NCBI RefSeq assembly: GCF_025685625.1 | Contig: NZ_JAGSYI010000005.1 | Location: 186,001 to 250,000, forward strand | From: Acidicapsa acidisoli | GTDB taxonomy: Bacteria > Acidobacteriota > Terriglobia > Terriglobales > Acidobacteriaceae | Length of the DNA: 64,000 bases | Direction of reading: 5' to 3' | Shown: in pieces, positions 17,890-25,606 of the stretch | How positions within the stretch are numbered: position 1 is the first letter of the stretch | Layout of the letters: every line of letters starts with the position of its first letter | Notes under the pieces: generated by a model | The model's input: the letters and a program-made list of their open reading frames with translations, nothing else | The model's database searches: none | Told to the model about the DNA's origin: nothing | Made by a program: the position numbers and the translations under genes

Positions 17890-19266
17890 TCACATCGTTC
17901 CCGTGAGTATCTGTAGATTGGCCAAGGCCGTTTGATAGCGGAGAATGCCGTCTTCGCGCGCACTTTCGGCGGCGACAAGCGAGTTTTGTGCATCGACCAC
18001 TTCGAGCACGGTGCATTCTCCAGCGGAATAGCGCAGTCGGACAAGACGCAGGCTTTCGCGTGCTGTGGCCGCACTTTGATCGAGCGACTGAAGCTGATCG
18101 CGACTCACGGAAGCTTCGGCGTAGAACTCGTCCAACTGGGCGATCAGGCGGCGTTGCGTGGCGGTAAGCGTTACCTTGGCCGATTCGCGCATTGATGTCT
18201 TCTGCTTGATGCGGTCGTGCATGGCGAACCAGTCCCATACAGGAATATCAACAGTCGCAGTAGCGGAGTAACCCAGATTGCGCGTGCCATCGGGACCGTG
18301 CACGGCAAACTCCGGCGCGTCGATGCCGTAGTTGAAACTGAGCCCCAGATCTGGCAGGTAAGCAGCGCGAGCCGCAGTGACATCAAGGCTCGCCGCGTGC
18401 ATTGAGGCCAGCGCACTCTTGAGTTCGGCATTGTTCTGCGCAGCGACTGCTTCTAGCTCTTCGCGAGTAGCCAACGGAGCGGGGCTGGCAAAATCCACGA
18501 GCTTGTAAGGGGTATGCGGATCGGGAAAAAGCAGCACCGCGAGATCCAGCCGAGCCTTATCGCTTTGCAGCTTCGCGTCGGCTAACTCTCGCGCGCGCTG
18601 TTGCTGTTGCAACTGCGCTTTGACCACGTCGGCATGCGCGGCCTCGCGTGCTGCCTCGCGGTATTGCGTAAGCTCGGTAAAGCTGTTTGCCTCATCGAGC
18701 GCACGCTGCGCAACAGCCATCTTGTGATCCGCAGCCAGCGCTCCGTAGTACAGACCAACCACCGTAACCACGAGGCCGCGCTTGGCGATTTCCAGTTCCG
18801 CCGACGCGACCGAAGCTGCAGCCGAAGCCTGGGCAACGGCTGTCACCTGCTGCACGCCAATTGTCTCTGTAACCACGCCCTGGCTGGTGTATTCGTGGAC
18901 GCTGTTGTTGCCGATAAATCGCGGAACGCTGGTCGTCGCCGCAGTACTGGCGTTCGCCGATTGACTCGGACCATGCGCCGCCTGCGTGTACAGGTATTGG
19001 TTGTGATAGACCACGTTCGGTAACAACGCCGACCGTGACAGAGACTGATTCAGCATCGCGACCTTGTCAGCCGCCACGGCTGCGGCGAAGGTAGGCTCGT
19101 TGGATTTGGCGCGTGCAATCGCGTCCTCCAGGGTAATCGAGCCGGATTCGACATGCGTCTGCGTGGAAGCTTGCGGCGCCGAGACCTGCGTCTGCTGCGA
19201 CACGCAAGGAACGGCAGCCAGCATCGCGAAGCATCCGGAGAGAATAATCGAGTGTACGTATCGCAT
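17890..19266 (-). CDS. TolC-family outer-membrane efflux channel
   Basis: The 458-residue product from ATG 19266 begins with a signal peptide (MRYVHSIILSGCFAMLAAVP). It shows the two-fold repeated coiled-coil architecture of outer-membrane efflux proteins: 'ITLEDAIARAKSNEPTFAAA' at the start of the first repeat and 'RLRYSAGECTVLEVVDAQNS' near the end of the second. The channel partners the adaptor and RND permease encoded downstream. The stop is followed after two bases by the adaptor start, and the beta-propeller gene ends 58 bases upstream, so four genes appear to share one transcript. Confidence 0.9.
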   Translation of the reverse strand: MRYVHSIILSGCFAMLAAVPCVSQQTQVSAPQASTQTHVESGSITLEDAIARAKSNEPTFAAAVAADKVAMLNQSLSRSALLPNVVYHNQYLYTQAAHGPSQSANASTAATTSVPRFIGNNSVHEYTSQGVVTETIGVQQVTAVAQASAAASVASAELEIAKRGLVVTVVGLYYGALAADHKMAVAQRALDEANSFTELTQYREAAREAAHADVVKAQLQQQQRARELADAKLQSDKARLDLAVLLFPDPHTPYKLVDFASPAPLATREELEAVAAQNNAELKSALASMHAASLDVTAARAAYLPDLGLSFNYGIDAPEFAVHGPDGTRNLGYSATATVDIPVWDWFAMHDRIKQKTSMRESAKVTLTATQRRLIAQLDEFYAEASVSRDQLQSLDQSAATARESLRLVRLRYSAGECTVLEVVDAQNSLVAAESAREDGILRYQTALANLQILTGTM

Positions 19267-19324
19267 ATTTAAAAGTCCGGCTGGGCCGTGGTGTGCGACC
19301 TCGCCGGAGTAATTCCAATGCACG

Positions 19325-20368
19325 TTATTCACGACCTGCCACAATGACGGTGAAAGTGTCTGCAACGATGGACGGCCGCGGCCGCGGATTGGACGCAGTT
19401 GCAGCAGGACGAGGGCCAAACTGCGCGGTCACAACGTAGACCTTGCCGGTCGCAGCGTCAAGAGCCATCGTGCGCGCTCCAGCCTGGGTCGCAAGATTTT
19501 GTACAACCTTATAGCTGCTGTTACTGGCGTCGACCACTGTCAGAGTGCCATCACCATTGGAGGAATAGGCAAGCTTGGTTTTGGGATCGTAACCTGCGGC
19601 ATCCGGGCCATCGCCGATAGCCGGCGTCGCGATGACCTTACCGGTATTTGCATCGACGACGGCCATCTTCTTTTCATCGCAGACAGCAAACAGCCGGCGC
19701 CCTGCGCGGTCAATCGCCAGACCGGAAGGCGATTCGCAGGGAGCAATCGACCACGTCGCGGTGACCTTCGGAGCTTTCGCGTCGAGGCGGACAATCGAGT
19801 TCTTGTCTTCAATATTGTCGAAGATTTCACCTTTGCCGTCGGCGACCGGAAACTCCGGCCTGCCTGGCAGCGGCACGGTTGCGATCACCTTTTGCGTCGC
19901 CGTGTCGATCACGGTAACATCCTTGCTGCGTCCGTTGAAGGCCCAAACCGTCTTGGTCACAGGCTCAAATGCAATGCCATCCGGATTGGTGCCAGCGGGA
20001 ATCGACGCAACTTTCTGCAATGAGGCACGATCGAAGACCACAACTTCGTTGGCGCCGCCGTCACTGATGTAGCCATACTTGCCGGAATCGTCGAGCGCGA
20101 CCCCATGGGTTCCCTTGAGCCCGGTGATCGCGCCAATCGACTTGCCCGAAGTGGAATCGAGCACCTCGACGCGGCCGCCATGGGTAATGTAAAGCCGATG
20201 CGCCGCAGAGTCAGCGGTGAGATAGTCCCAACCGCCTTCGCCGCCGACCTTCCACTTGTCCTGAACGGTGTAGGATTTCTGAGCCATGGCAGGCAGAGCG
20301 GCTGCGATCGTCAATGCCGAAAACAACCCAAGAGCGCCGAGGCTGCGAGTAACGAGCTTTGATGTCAT
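19325..20368 (-). CDS. Exported YVTN/YncE-like beta-propeller protein
   Basis: The 347-residue protein starts at 20368 with GGAG six bases upstream and has a signal peptide ending ALPAMA-Q. Repeated blades of the YVTN/YncE type are visible: 'DYLTADSAAHRLYITHGGRV', 'DDSGKYGYISDGGANEVVVF' and 'DRAGRRLFAVCDEKKMAVVD'. Such periplasmic propellers act as binding or scaffold proteins; known YncE binds DNA in vitro, but no general function is established. Its position as first gene of a TolC-adaptor-RND operon, directly downstream of a two-component system, suggests a role with the pump or with sensing. Confidence 0.82.
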   Translation of the reverse strand: MTSKLVTRSLGALGLFSALTIAAALPAMAQKSYTVQDKWKVGGEGGWDYLTADSAAHRLYITHGGRVEVLDSTSGKSIGAITGLKGTHGVALDDSGKYGYISDGGANEVVVFDRASLQKVASIPAGTNPDGIAFEPVTKTVWAFNGRSKDVTVIDTATQKVIATVPLPGRPEFPVADGKGEIFDNIEDKNSIVRLDAKAPKVTATWSIAPCESPSGLAIDRAGRRLFAVCDEKKMAVVDANTGKVIATPAIGDGPDAAGYDPKTKLAYSSNGDGTLTVVDASNSSYKVVQNLATQAGARTMALDAATGKVYVVTAQFGPRPAATASNPRPRPSIVADTFTVIVAGRE

Positions 20369-20474
20369 ACCTGTCTCCAGTGCAACGGGACGAGTGGATT
20401 CCCGTCTCAGTGTAATATTCCACGACTACCTTAAATAAGTCTGAAGAGTGCACAGAATTCTTGTTCTCTTAACT

Positions 20475-21932
20475 TTACAAAACGATCGAGCGGGGCGGCT
20501 CGTCTTCGGACAGGGGAATACGGACGACAACAATGGTCCCTACGTTCAATTGGCTGCTGATCTCAATCGTACCCCCGAAGCTCTCGACGATTGCCTTACA
20601 AATTGCGAGCCCCAGCCCAGTCCCACCAGTCTTCCTGCTGCGCGACGGATCGCTGCGGGAAAATCGCTCGAAGATATGAGGCAGATCCTCCGGAGCTATG
20701 CCTTCGCCGTCGTCGCAGAAACGTAACTCGGCGAAAGCGCATCGGCGTTCGATGTCCACCGCGACGACGGAGTCGACCGGGCTATGCTGCAATGCGTTGA
20801 TGAGAAGATTGGTGCACAACAGCTTGAATTGCTGTGGGTCGATGTTGGCCGACAGGGTTCTGTCGCCATGAATTCGAATCGGAACTCCACTGGCCTGCGC
20901 CATACTCTCCAACTGGACGGCAGCTTCGCTCAAGTTGTGAAAGACGTCCGTTCTGCAATCGGCAAATCCTTTCTCCTTGTCCTCCTCCAAACGAGCGAGG
21001 CTGAGCATCTGAGCAACCACTCCCTCCATCCGCCCGCAATCGGTCAGGCATTGCGCCAGACCCGCCTGGTATTCTTCCGTGCTCCGCGGCTTCATCTCAA
21101 GCAACTGCAACGAAGACTTCACGACGGCAACACTGGTCTTCAACTCATGCGCGGCGTCGCCCACAAAGCGCCTTTGCTGCTCGAACGACTGCTGCAGTCC
21201 GGCGATCAGCGACTCAAGTGCCGAGACGAGAGGGCTGAGCTCCCTGGTCATCCTCGCTCGCTGCGAAGGGTGGAAACTCCAGGACGTTACCGAGACCTTC
21301 GAGGCTCCCGAAGCAAGTTCCCGCAACGGCGCAAGGCCGCGATTCAACAGCCACGACATGAGAATGCCGGTGCATGCCAGGACAATCAGGCTGCTGATCG
21401 CGTAAAAGCCCGCCGCTCGGAACACCGCGTTCCACACACGTTTCACCGACGAGCCATAATAAATAGTGACGTAGCGGCGAATCCCTCCTCCCTTGTCTCC
21501 GGGATCGACAATGCGCAGCCCACGCATACGAATTACGCGATAAATCTTTCCATTCACAACGGTCGAAAAGAAGGCTCCCTCATCGCGATCCCTCGGATTC
21601 CAATCCATTCCGCCATTCGGACCGATGGCCAAGCCGCCACGCCAATTCGCGGAACGCCCCAGAACCTGGCCTCTCGCATCGACGACCTCATACACATCGT
21701 CTGCAGGGACTGTAACCTCGGTTCCGTCCAGCATCACATTGTCACTTGCGTCCTCTGCGTCCTGGACCGCTCCCAGCATGGAGTCGGCGCGACCGCGCAG
21801 CAGGATATCGAACGAACGAAAATGAGCATGCCGCTCATAAAGCAACGCGAGTCCGGTAACGCAGAGTGCTGAGATCAGCTCAATCAACAGCACTGTGGCA
21901 ATGAGCCGCCTCGAAATGGAGTAAGGTTTCAC
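20475..21932 (-). CDS. Two-component sensor histidine kinase
   Basis: The 485-residue kinase has a first membrane helix at about 10-30, a periplasmic sensor segment of about 140 residues, a second helix near 180-200, then HAMP, HisKA (FVGDAAHELKTSVAVV, the His being the phosphorylation site) and a HATPase domain ('NLLINALQHS', 'FCDDGEGIAPEDLP', 'KTGGTGLGLAICKAIV'). A GTG start overlaps the response-regulator stop as GTGA. It probably senses an envelope signal and controls the adjacent efflux operon, whose first gene starts 106 bases downstream of this gene's end; that link is inferred from position only. Confidence 0.92.
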   Translation of the reverse strand: MKPYSISRRLIATVLLIELISALCVTGLALLYERHAHFRSFDILLRGRADSMLGAVQDAEDASDNVMLDGTEVTVPADDVYEVVDARGQVLGRSANWRGGLAIGPNGGMDWNPRDRDEGAFFSTVVNGKIYRVIRMRGLRIVDPGDKGGGIRRYVTIYYGSSVKRVWNAVFRAAGFYAISSLIVLACTGILMSWLLNRGLAPLRELASGASKVSVTSWSFHPSQRARMTRELSPLVSALESLIAGLQQSFEQQRRFVGDAAHELKTSVAVVKSSLQLLEMKPRSTEEYQAGLAQCLTDCGRMEGVVAQMLSLARLEEDKEKGFADCRTDVFHNLSEAAVQLESMAQASGVPIRIHGDRTLSANIDPQQFKLLCTNLLINALQHSPVDSVVAVDIERRCAFAELRFCDDGEGIAPEDLPHIFERFSRSDPSRSRKTGGTGLGLAICKAIVESFGGTIEISSQLNVGTIVVVRIPLSEDEPPRSIVL

Positions 21933-22618
21933 TCTTCTTCTACCTTATAAATCAGGAGCCGATAACCGCGCCCACGCAGCGTCTCGATACTGGATAGCTG
22001 CTCCCCGCTGCTCAGTTTCCTGCGCAGGTTCGAAACATGCACCTCAATCACATTCGAGTGGTGCTCCCAGTTGTAGTCGTAGAGATGCTCCAGCAACTCC
22101 TGCTTGGAGACAATGACCCGGGGACGATGCATCAGATACTCCAGCACCCTGTATTCCATGGGAGAAAGCGCGATCTCCTCGCCCGCTCTGCGCACGGTCT
22201 GCTCCAGTGTGTTCACGACGATGTCGCCGACCTGAAGGGTGGGATGCGCCACCCCTTTGCCCCTGCGAATGAGAGCCTTGACACGCGCAAGCAACTCGCC
22301 CAGGTCAAACGGCTTGCTCAGATAATCGTCCGCTCCTGCATTCAATAAGCTGATCGTAGACCCGACCTCGCCTCGCGCTGTCAGTATCAACACCGGTGTC
22401 TCGTCCTTGCTGGCGCGTAGCCTCTTCAGAACGCCGACTCCGTCAAGCCTGGGCAGCATCAGATCAAGGATGATCAGGTCATAGCAGCGGTTACCGGCCA
22501 GTTCCACACCGGTCACACCATCCTCGGCGCAGTCGACGGCGAAACCGGGACCTTCCCGCAGGGCGCGGGCTACGTTTTCCGCGAGACGGAGTTCATCTTC
22601 AATCAGCAGAACACGCAT
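21929..22618 (-). CDS. OmpR/PhoB-family response regulator
   Basis: The protein has 229 residues: a receiver domain with acidic pocket ED (9-10), phospho-acceptor Asp in LIILDLMLP, Thr in LTARG and Lys in SKPFD, followed by a winged-helix domain with the typical 'LSPMEYRVLEYLMHRP' and 'HVSNLRRKL' recognition-helix region. It is first in a two-gene operon with the kinase. Likely targets are its own promoter and the efflux operon downstream. Confidence 0.93.
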   Translation of the reverse strand: MRVLLIEDELRLAENVARALREGPGFAVDCAEDGVTGVELAGNRCYDLIILDLMLPRLDGVGVLKRLRASKDETPVLILTARGEVGSTISLLNAGADDYLSKPFDLGELLARVKALIRRGKGVAHPTLQVGDIVVNTLEQTVRRAGEEIALSPMEYRVLEYLMHRPRVIVSKQELLEHLYDYNWEHHSNVIEVHVSNLRRKLSSGEQLSSIETLRGRGYRLLIYKVEEE

Positions 22619-22756
22619 GAAATCATTATCAACCCCGCCACATGAAGCGAACCTTAAGAGTAATCCCCCTGCGCCGCTACCGATTGGATTGGATTGGAGA
22701 CATGAAATTGAGCGTCACGCCCGCGCCACCGTGCGATCAAAGCATCTCTGGGATAC

Positions 22757-23821
22757 TTAGGATTCAACGCGTTCCGGTTCGAGAATGTCAAAGCGTCGCC
22801 ATTTATAAACGGCGATAGAAACAATCCAACTCACGGCGAACAGGGCAATGATGAAGTAGCCCAGCAGGCCGAAGTTGTCATTTAGCTTGTTCACCAGATC
22901 CCAGAACACACCCGTCGGATGGAACTGATCCGCAAGCAGGCCGAGCGCTTCGATTCCACCCACAGCAATGGCGACCACGACCGAAACCGAAGTAATAGTG
23001 ATGTTATAGTACAGCTTGCGGATTGGCTTCACGAAGGCCCATCCGTAGGCGCCGAGCATCAGAATATTGTCGGTAGTGTCGATTAATGACATGCCTGCCG
23101 CAAACAGCGCCGGGAAGACAAGAATCGACCACAAGGAAAGCCCTTTCGAAGCTTCGGCGGCGGAGATGCCCAGCAGTCCAATCTCGGTCGCGGTATCGAA
23201 TCCGAGGCCAAACAGCACGCCGAGCGGATACATGTGCCAACTGCTCCGGATCATGGCGAACATTGGCCGGAAGAGCCTTGACAGAAAACCGCGGTTGCCA
23301 AGCAGCAGATCGAGATCCTCTTCAACATAAGGCTCGCCACGCCGCACCCGCGTGAAGGTGCGATAGACCGATTGAAGAACCATCAGATTGACGATCGCAA
23401 TTCCAAAAAGAAAGAAGGTCGACGCCAGCGTGCCGATCACACCGCCAATCGCCCTGACAGCGTCGAAGCGATGCTGCAATGCGAGCGCCGTCCCCGCAAT
23501 TGCGATGGAACCTGCAATGACGATGGTGGAGTGCCCGAGAGAGAACATCAGCCCGACAGCTACAGGCTTCTTGCCTTCTTGCATCAATTTCCGGGTGACG
23601 TTGTCGATAGCAGCGATATGATCCGCATCAACGGCGTGGCGCAGACCAAAACTGTACGCCAAAAATGCCGTTCCGAGCAGTACCGGAAATCGATCAAATG
23701 CAATCAGCGCCCACGCCCAGACCACTAGATTGAATACCAGCAGGACGCTATAAATTCCGATGACTCTGCCACGAGTATTGTGGTCTTCGTCGTTGAGGAG
23801 AGCCCGCAGGAAGGATGGCAT
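22757..23821 (-). CDS. NiCoT-family nickel/cobalt permease (HoxN/NixA type)
   Basis: The 354-residue membrane protein carries the NiCoT signature RHAVDADHIAAIDN at about 61-74 in TM2, where the HAVDADH core binds the metal, plus 'LGHSTIV' and GFDTATEIGL in later helices, all hallmarks of the family. Eight helices can be traced. It imports Ni(II) or Co(II) with high affinity. nikR lies upstream on the same strand and a candidate NikR operator (23891-23917) sits about 70 bases before the start, which points to nickel as the substrate. Confidence 0.92.
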   Translation of the reverse strand: MPSFLRALLNDEDHNTRGRVIGIYSVLLVFNLVVWAWALIAFDRFPVLLGTAFLAYSFGLRHAVDADHIAAIDNVTRKLMQEGKKPVAVGLMFSLGHSTIVIAGSIAIAGTALALQHRFDAVRAIGGVIGTLASTFFLFGIAIVNLMVLQSVYRTFTRVRRGEPYVEEDLDLLLGNRGFLSRLFRPMFAMIRSSWHMYPLGVLFGLGFDTATEIGLLGISAAEASKGLSLWSILVFPALFAAGMSLIDTTDNILMLGAYGWAFVKPIRKLYYNITITSVSVVVAIAVGGIEALGLLADQFHPTGVFWDLVNKLNDNFGLLGYFIIALFAVSWIVSIAVYKWRRFDILEPERVES

Positions 23822-23890
23822 CGGATTCCTTGAATCTTCGAGTCCGCAGATTGCGAATTCCGCAGCAGCCGGACCGATATCTCCTCGATC

Positions 23891-23917
23891 GTAGCACGTA
23901 TTTTGGAAGTGTGTTAC
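23891..23917 (-). promoter_or_regulatory. Candidate NikR operator upstream of the nickel permease
   Basis: The interrupted inverted repeat GTAGCAC-N13-GTGTTAC has one mismatch between its arms. Its GTA...TAC outer ends and 27-base span resemble the E. coli NikR site (GTATGA-N16-TCATAC, 28 bases), and the half-sites resemble GTGTTAC/GTAACAC boxes proposed for other NikR proteins. It lies between nikR and the permease, 70 bases before the permease start, as expected for repression of nickel uptake. Confidence 0.45.
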
Positions 23918-23924
23918 GCTTTAC

Positions 23925-23942
23925 AGCGATTCGGAAATCGCT
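23925..23942. repeat. Short perfect hairpin after nikR
   Basis: AGCGATT and AATCGCT (7 bp) enclose a CGGA loop, 17 bases beyond the nikR stop and next to the candidate operator. There is no T-tract, so a weak terminator or a regulatory hairpin are both possible. Confidence 0.35.
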
Positions 23943-23958
23943 CTAATCGGAGATTGCT

Positions 23959-24396
23959 CTAGGGATGCTCGTGGTGTCCGGCCTTAATATCAGTGCCCGA
24001 GTTCGTCAGGACCAGTTTTCCTAACTCCACTCCGCGCAGTGCCAGCATTCCATCAGCCACGGCCTGAAGTTTTTTGCTCTTGCCCTTCATGATGATCACT
24101 TCCAGGCAGTAGTTGTGGTCAAGATGGACGTGCGTCGCCGCCAGAATCATCGCGCCTGCGGTATGCTGCACCTCGGTCAACTTCTGCGACAAATTCTGTA
24201 CGTGGTGGTCGTAAACCAGCGTCAGCGTACCGACCACTGGCTTGTTCGAAACCACAATCTCTGAAAGAAGCGCCTCACGGATCAGATCGCGAATCGCCTC
24301 GGAGCGATTCTCGTAACCGCGTTTGGCGATCAAGTGGTCAAACTCGTGCAGCAGATCCTCTTCAAGCGAAACGCCGGTGCGAATCAGTTGCGGCAT
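23959..24396 (-). CDS. nikR: Nickel-responsive transcriptional regulator NikR
   Basis: ATG 24396 is preceded by GGAG seven bases upstream and gives 145 residues, slightly longer than E. coli NikR (133). The N-terminal ribbon-helix-helix ('RTGVSLEEDLLHEFD' ... 'NRSEAIRDLIREAL') binds DNA. The C-terminal ACT-like domain keeps the high-affinity square-planar nickel ligands: H in EVQH and H, H, C in THVHLDHNYC, with spacing identical to E. coli H76, H87, H89 and C95. With nickel bound it should repress the permease gene immediately downstream. A His-rich tail (GHHEHP) is extra. Confidence 0.95.
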   Translation of the reverse strand: MPQLIRTGVSLEEDLLHEFDHLIAKRGYENRSEAIRDLIREALLSEIVVSNKPVVGTLTLVYDHHVQNLSQKLTEVQHTAGAMILAATHVHLDHNYCLEVIIMKGKSKKLQAVADGMLALRGVELGKLVLTNSGTDIKAGHHEHP

Positions 24397-24433
24397 AGAC
24401 ATTCTCCGCAACGATTGTAAAGGCAGAATAATG

Positions 24434-24476
24434 CACGGGGCCAAAGCAATCAGCCTTGGCCCCGTGAGATCTGTTG
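24434..24476 (-). terminator. Strong GC-rich hairpin after the catalase-ankyrin operon
   Basis: An 11-bp perfect stem CACGGGGCCAA / TTGGCCCCGTG begins 10 bases after the second ankyrin gene's stop and precedes nikR. Downstream T residues on the minus strand are scattered (CATTATTCTGCCTTT) rather than a clean run. It probably ends the katA-ankyrin transcript and insulates nikR. Confidence 0.6.
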
Positions 24477-24485
24477 CCTTTTAAT

Positions 24486-25013
24486 TCAGTGCTTGAGCAG
24501 AGCCAGCATCTCTGGATCGTCTAACTGTTGCGCCAGATAAATTGCATCGAAGCCGCGCTTGTCCTTCATCGTTGGATCGGCCTTGGCCGCCAGCAGCAGT
24601 TTGACTGCGTTCTTTCGGCCGAACTCGACTGCGTACATCAGGCTGGTCGCGCCGTTGTCGTCCGCGGCATTAATGTCAGCCTTGGCGTCAATCAGCAGCT
24701 TCACGCATTTTTCGTCGCCCTGAAACGATGCGGCCATGAGTGCCGTGCGGCCGACCGGGTCCTTGATTTCCGTGGAAGCGTGGTGCTGCAACAACAACTC
24801 CGCGACATCGGGACTTCCGTTATAGGAAGCCAGCACCAGGGCAGTAAAACCATCCTCATTCCGTTGATTGATGTCGACGTTGCCTGCGATGAGGCTCTGC
24901 ACTGTCTTCGTGTCGTCAGCGCGAGCAGCATTGAACAGATCCGACGACTGCGCCTGCACTCTGGGCACGCACAACATCACCGCGAATAAAACAAAAAACA
25001 ATGTATCCTTCAT
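24486..25013 (-). CDS. Exported ankyrin-repeat protein (second of two)
   Basis: ATG 25013 gives 175 residues with a signal peptide (MKDTLFFVLFAVMLCVPRVQA-Q). Four to five ankyrin repeats of about 33 residues follow ('NEDGFTALVLASYNGSPDVA', 'DPVGRTALMAASFQGDEKCV', 'DDNGATSLMYAVEFGRKNAV'). It is similar to the preceding ankyrin protein and probably arose by tandem duplication. Downstream of an exported catalase it recalls ankB of Pseudomonas aeruginosa, which is needed for full KatB catalase activity; a chaperone-like role for the periplasmic catalase is inferred. Confidence 0.85.
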   Translation of the reverse strand: MKDTLFFVLFAVMLCVPRVQAQSSDLFNAARADDTKTVQSLIAGNVDINQRNEDGFTALVLASYNGSPDVAELLLQHHASTEIKDPVGRTALMAASFQGDEKCVKLLIDAKADINAADDNGATSLMYAVEFGRKNAVKLLLAAKADPTMKDKRGFDAIYLAQQLDDPEMLALLKH

Positions 25014-25051
25014 GATCTCTCTACTTCCAGAGTCGCTGTTTATGTAACGGC

Positions 25052-25522
25052 TCAATTTCCCATTGCTGAAGCTGTCGTCGAATGCGATGCATCCCAGTCG
25101 CGAAGAACTTTGACCACAGAGAACTTCGCGAACATGACCGCGTATGCCATGCAGGTCAGCCCCTTTGCGTCCCTGGCATGGATGTCCGCGCCGTGATCGA
25201 GGAGCAGCTTTACATCCCTGTCGTCTCCCTTGAAGGCAGCTCCCATCAAGGCTGTCCGGCCCGAGGCGTCCTTCTTCTCTGTGGCCGCGCCATGGTCGAG
25301 GAGGAACTGTGCCACCTCGTAGCTTCCGTTGTACGTCGCAATGATCAGCGGCGTGTAGCCCTTCTCATCCTGCTGGTTGATGTCGGCCTTGTTTGCAAGC
25401 AGAGCCTTCGCACCGCTCAGATCATTCGTCCGCGCCGCAATGAACAAGTTCGCGGACTGTGCGTTTGCCATCCCGGTAAGGGCGACACACGCGAACAAGA
25501 TAGCGATCCATCCAGTTTTCAT
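25052..25522 (-). CDS. Exported ankyrin-repeat protein (first of two)
   Basis: ATG 25522 gives 156 residues, with a signal peptide (MKTGWIAILFACVALTGMANA-Q) followed by about four ankyrin repeats ('DEKGYTPLIIATYNGSYEVA', 'DASGRTALMGAAFKGDDRDV', 'DAKGLTCMAYAVMFAKFSVV'). It lies 84 bases after the catalase stop and 38 bases before the second ankyrin gene. Both should be exported with the catalase, so the three products can meet in the periplasm. Protein-protein contact is the expected role; the partner is inferred from position. Confidence 0.85.
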   Translation of the reverse strand: MKTGWIAILFACVALTGMANAQSANLFIAARTNDLSGAKALLANKADINQQDEKGYTPLIIATYNGSYEVAQFLLDHGAATEKKDASGRTALMGAAFKGDDRDVKLLLDHGADIHARDAKGLTCMAYAVMFAKFSVVKVLRDWDASHSTTASAMGN

Positions 25523-25606
25523 AGAGTTCTCTCTTTTGCTGCGCAGACGCAGCCCGAGCATTGAAATCTACGCTCGGACTGCAATCTGTCTATTGCGTGT
25601 TTGTAA

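Noticed and set aside
23925-23942. Hairpin next to the NikR site as a certain terminator
   Set aside because: No T-tract follows on the minus strand, so it is listed only as a short repeat.
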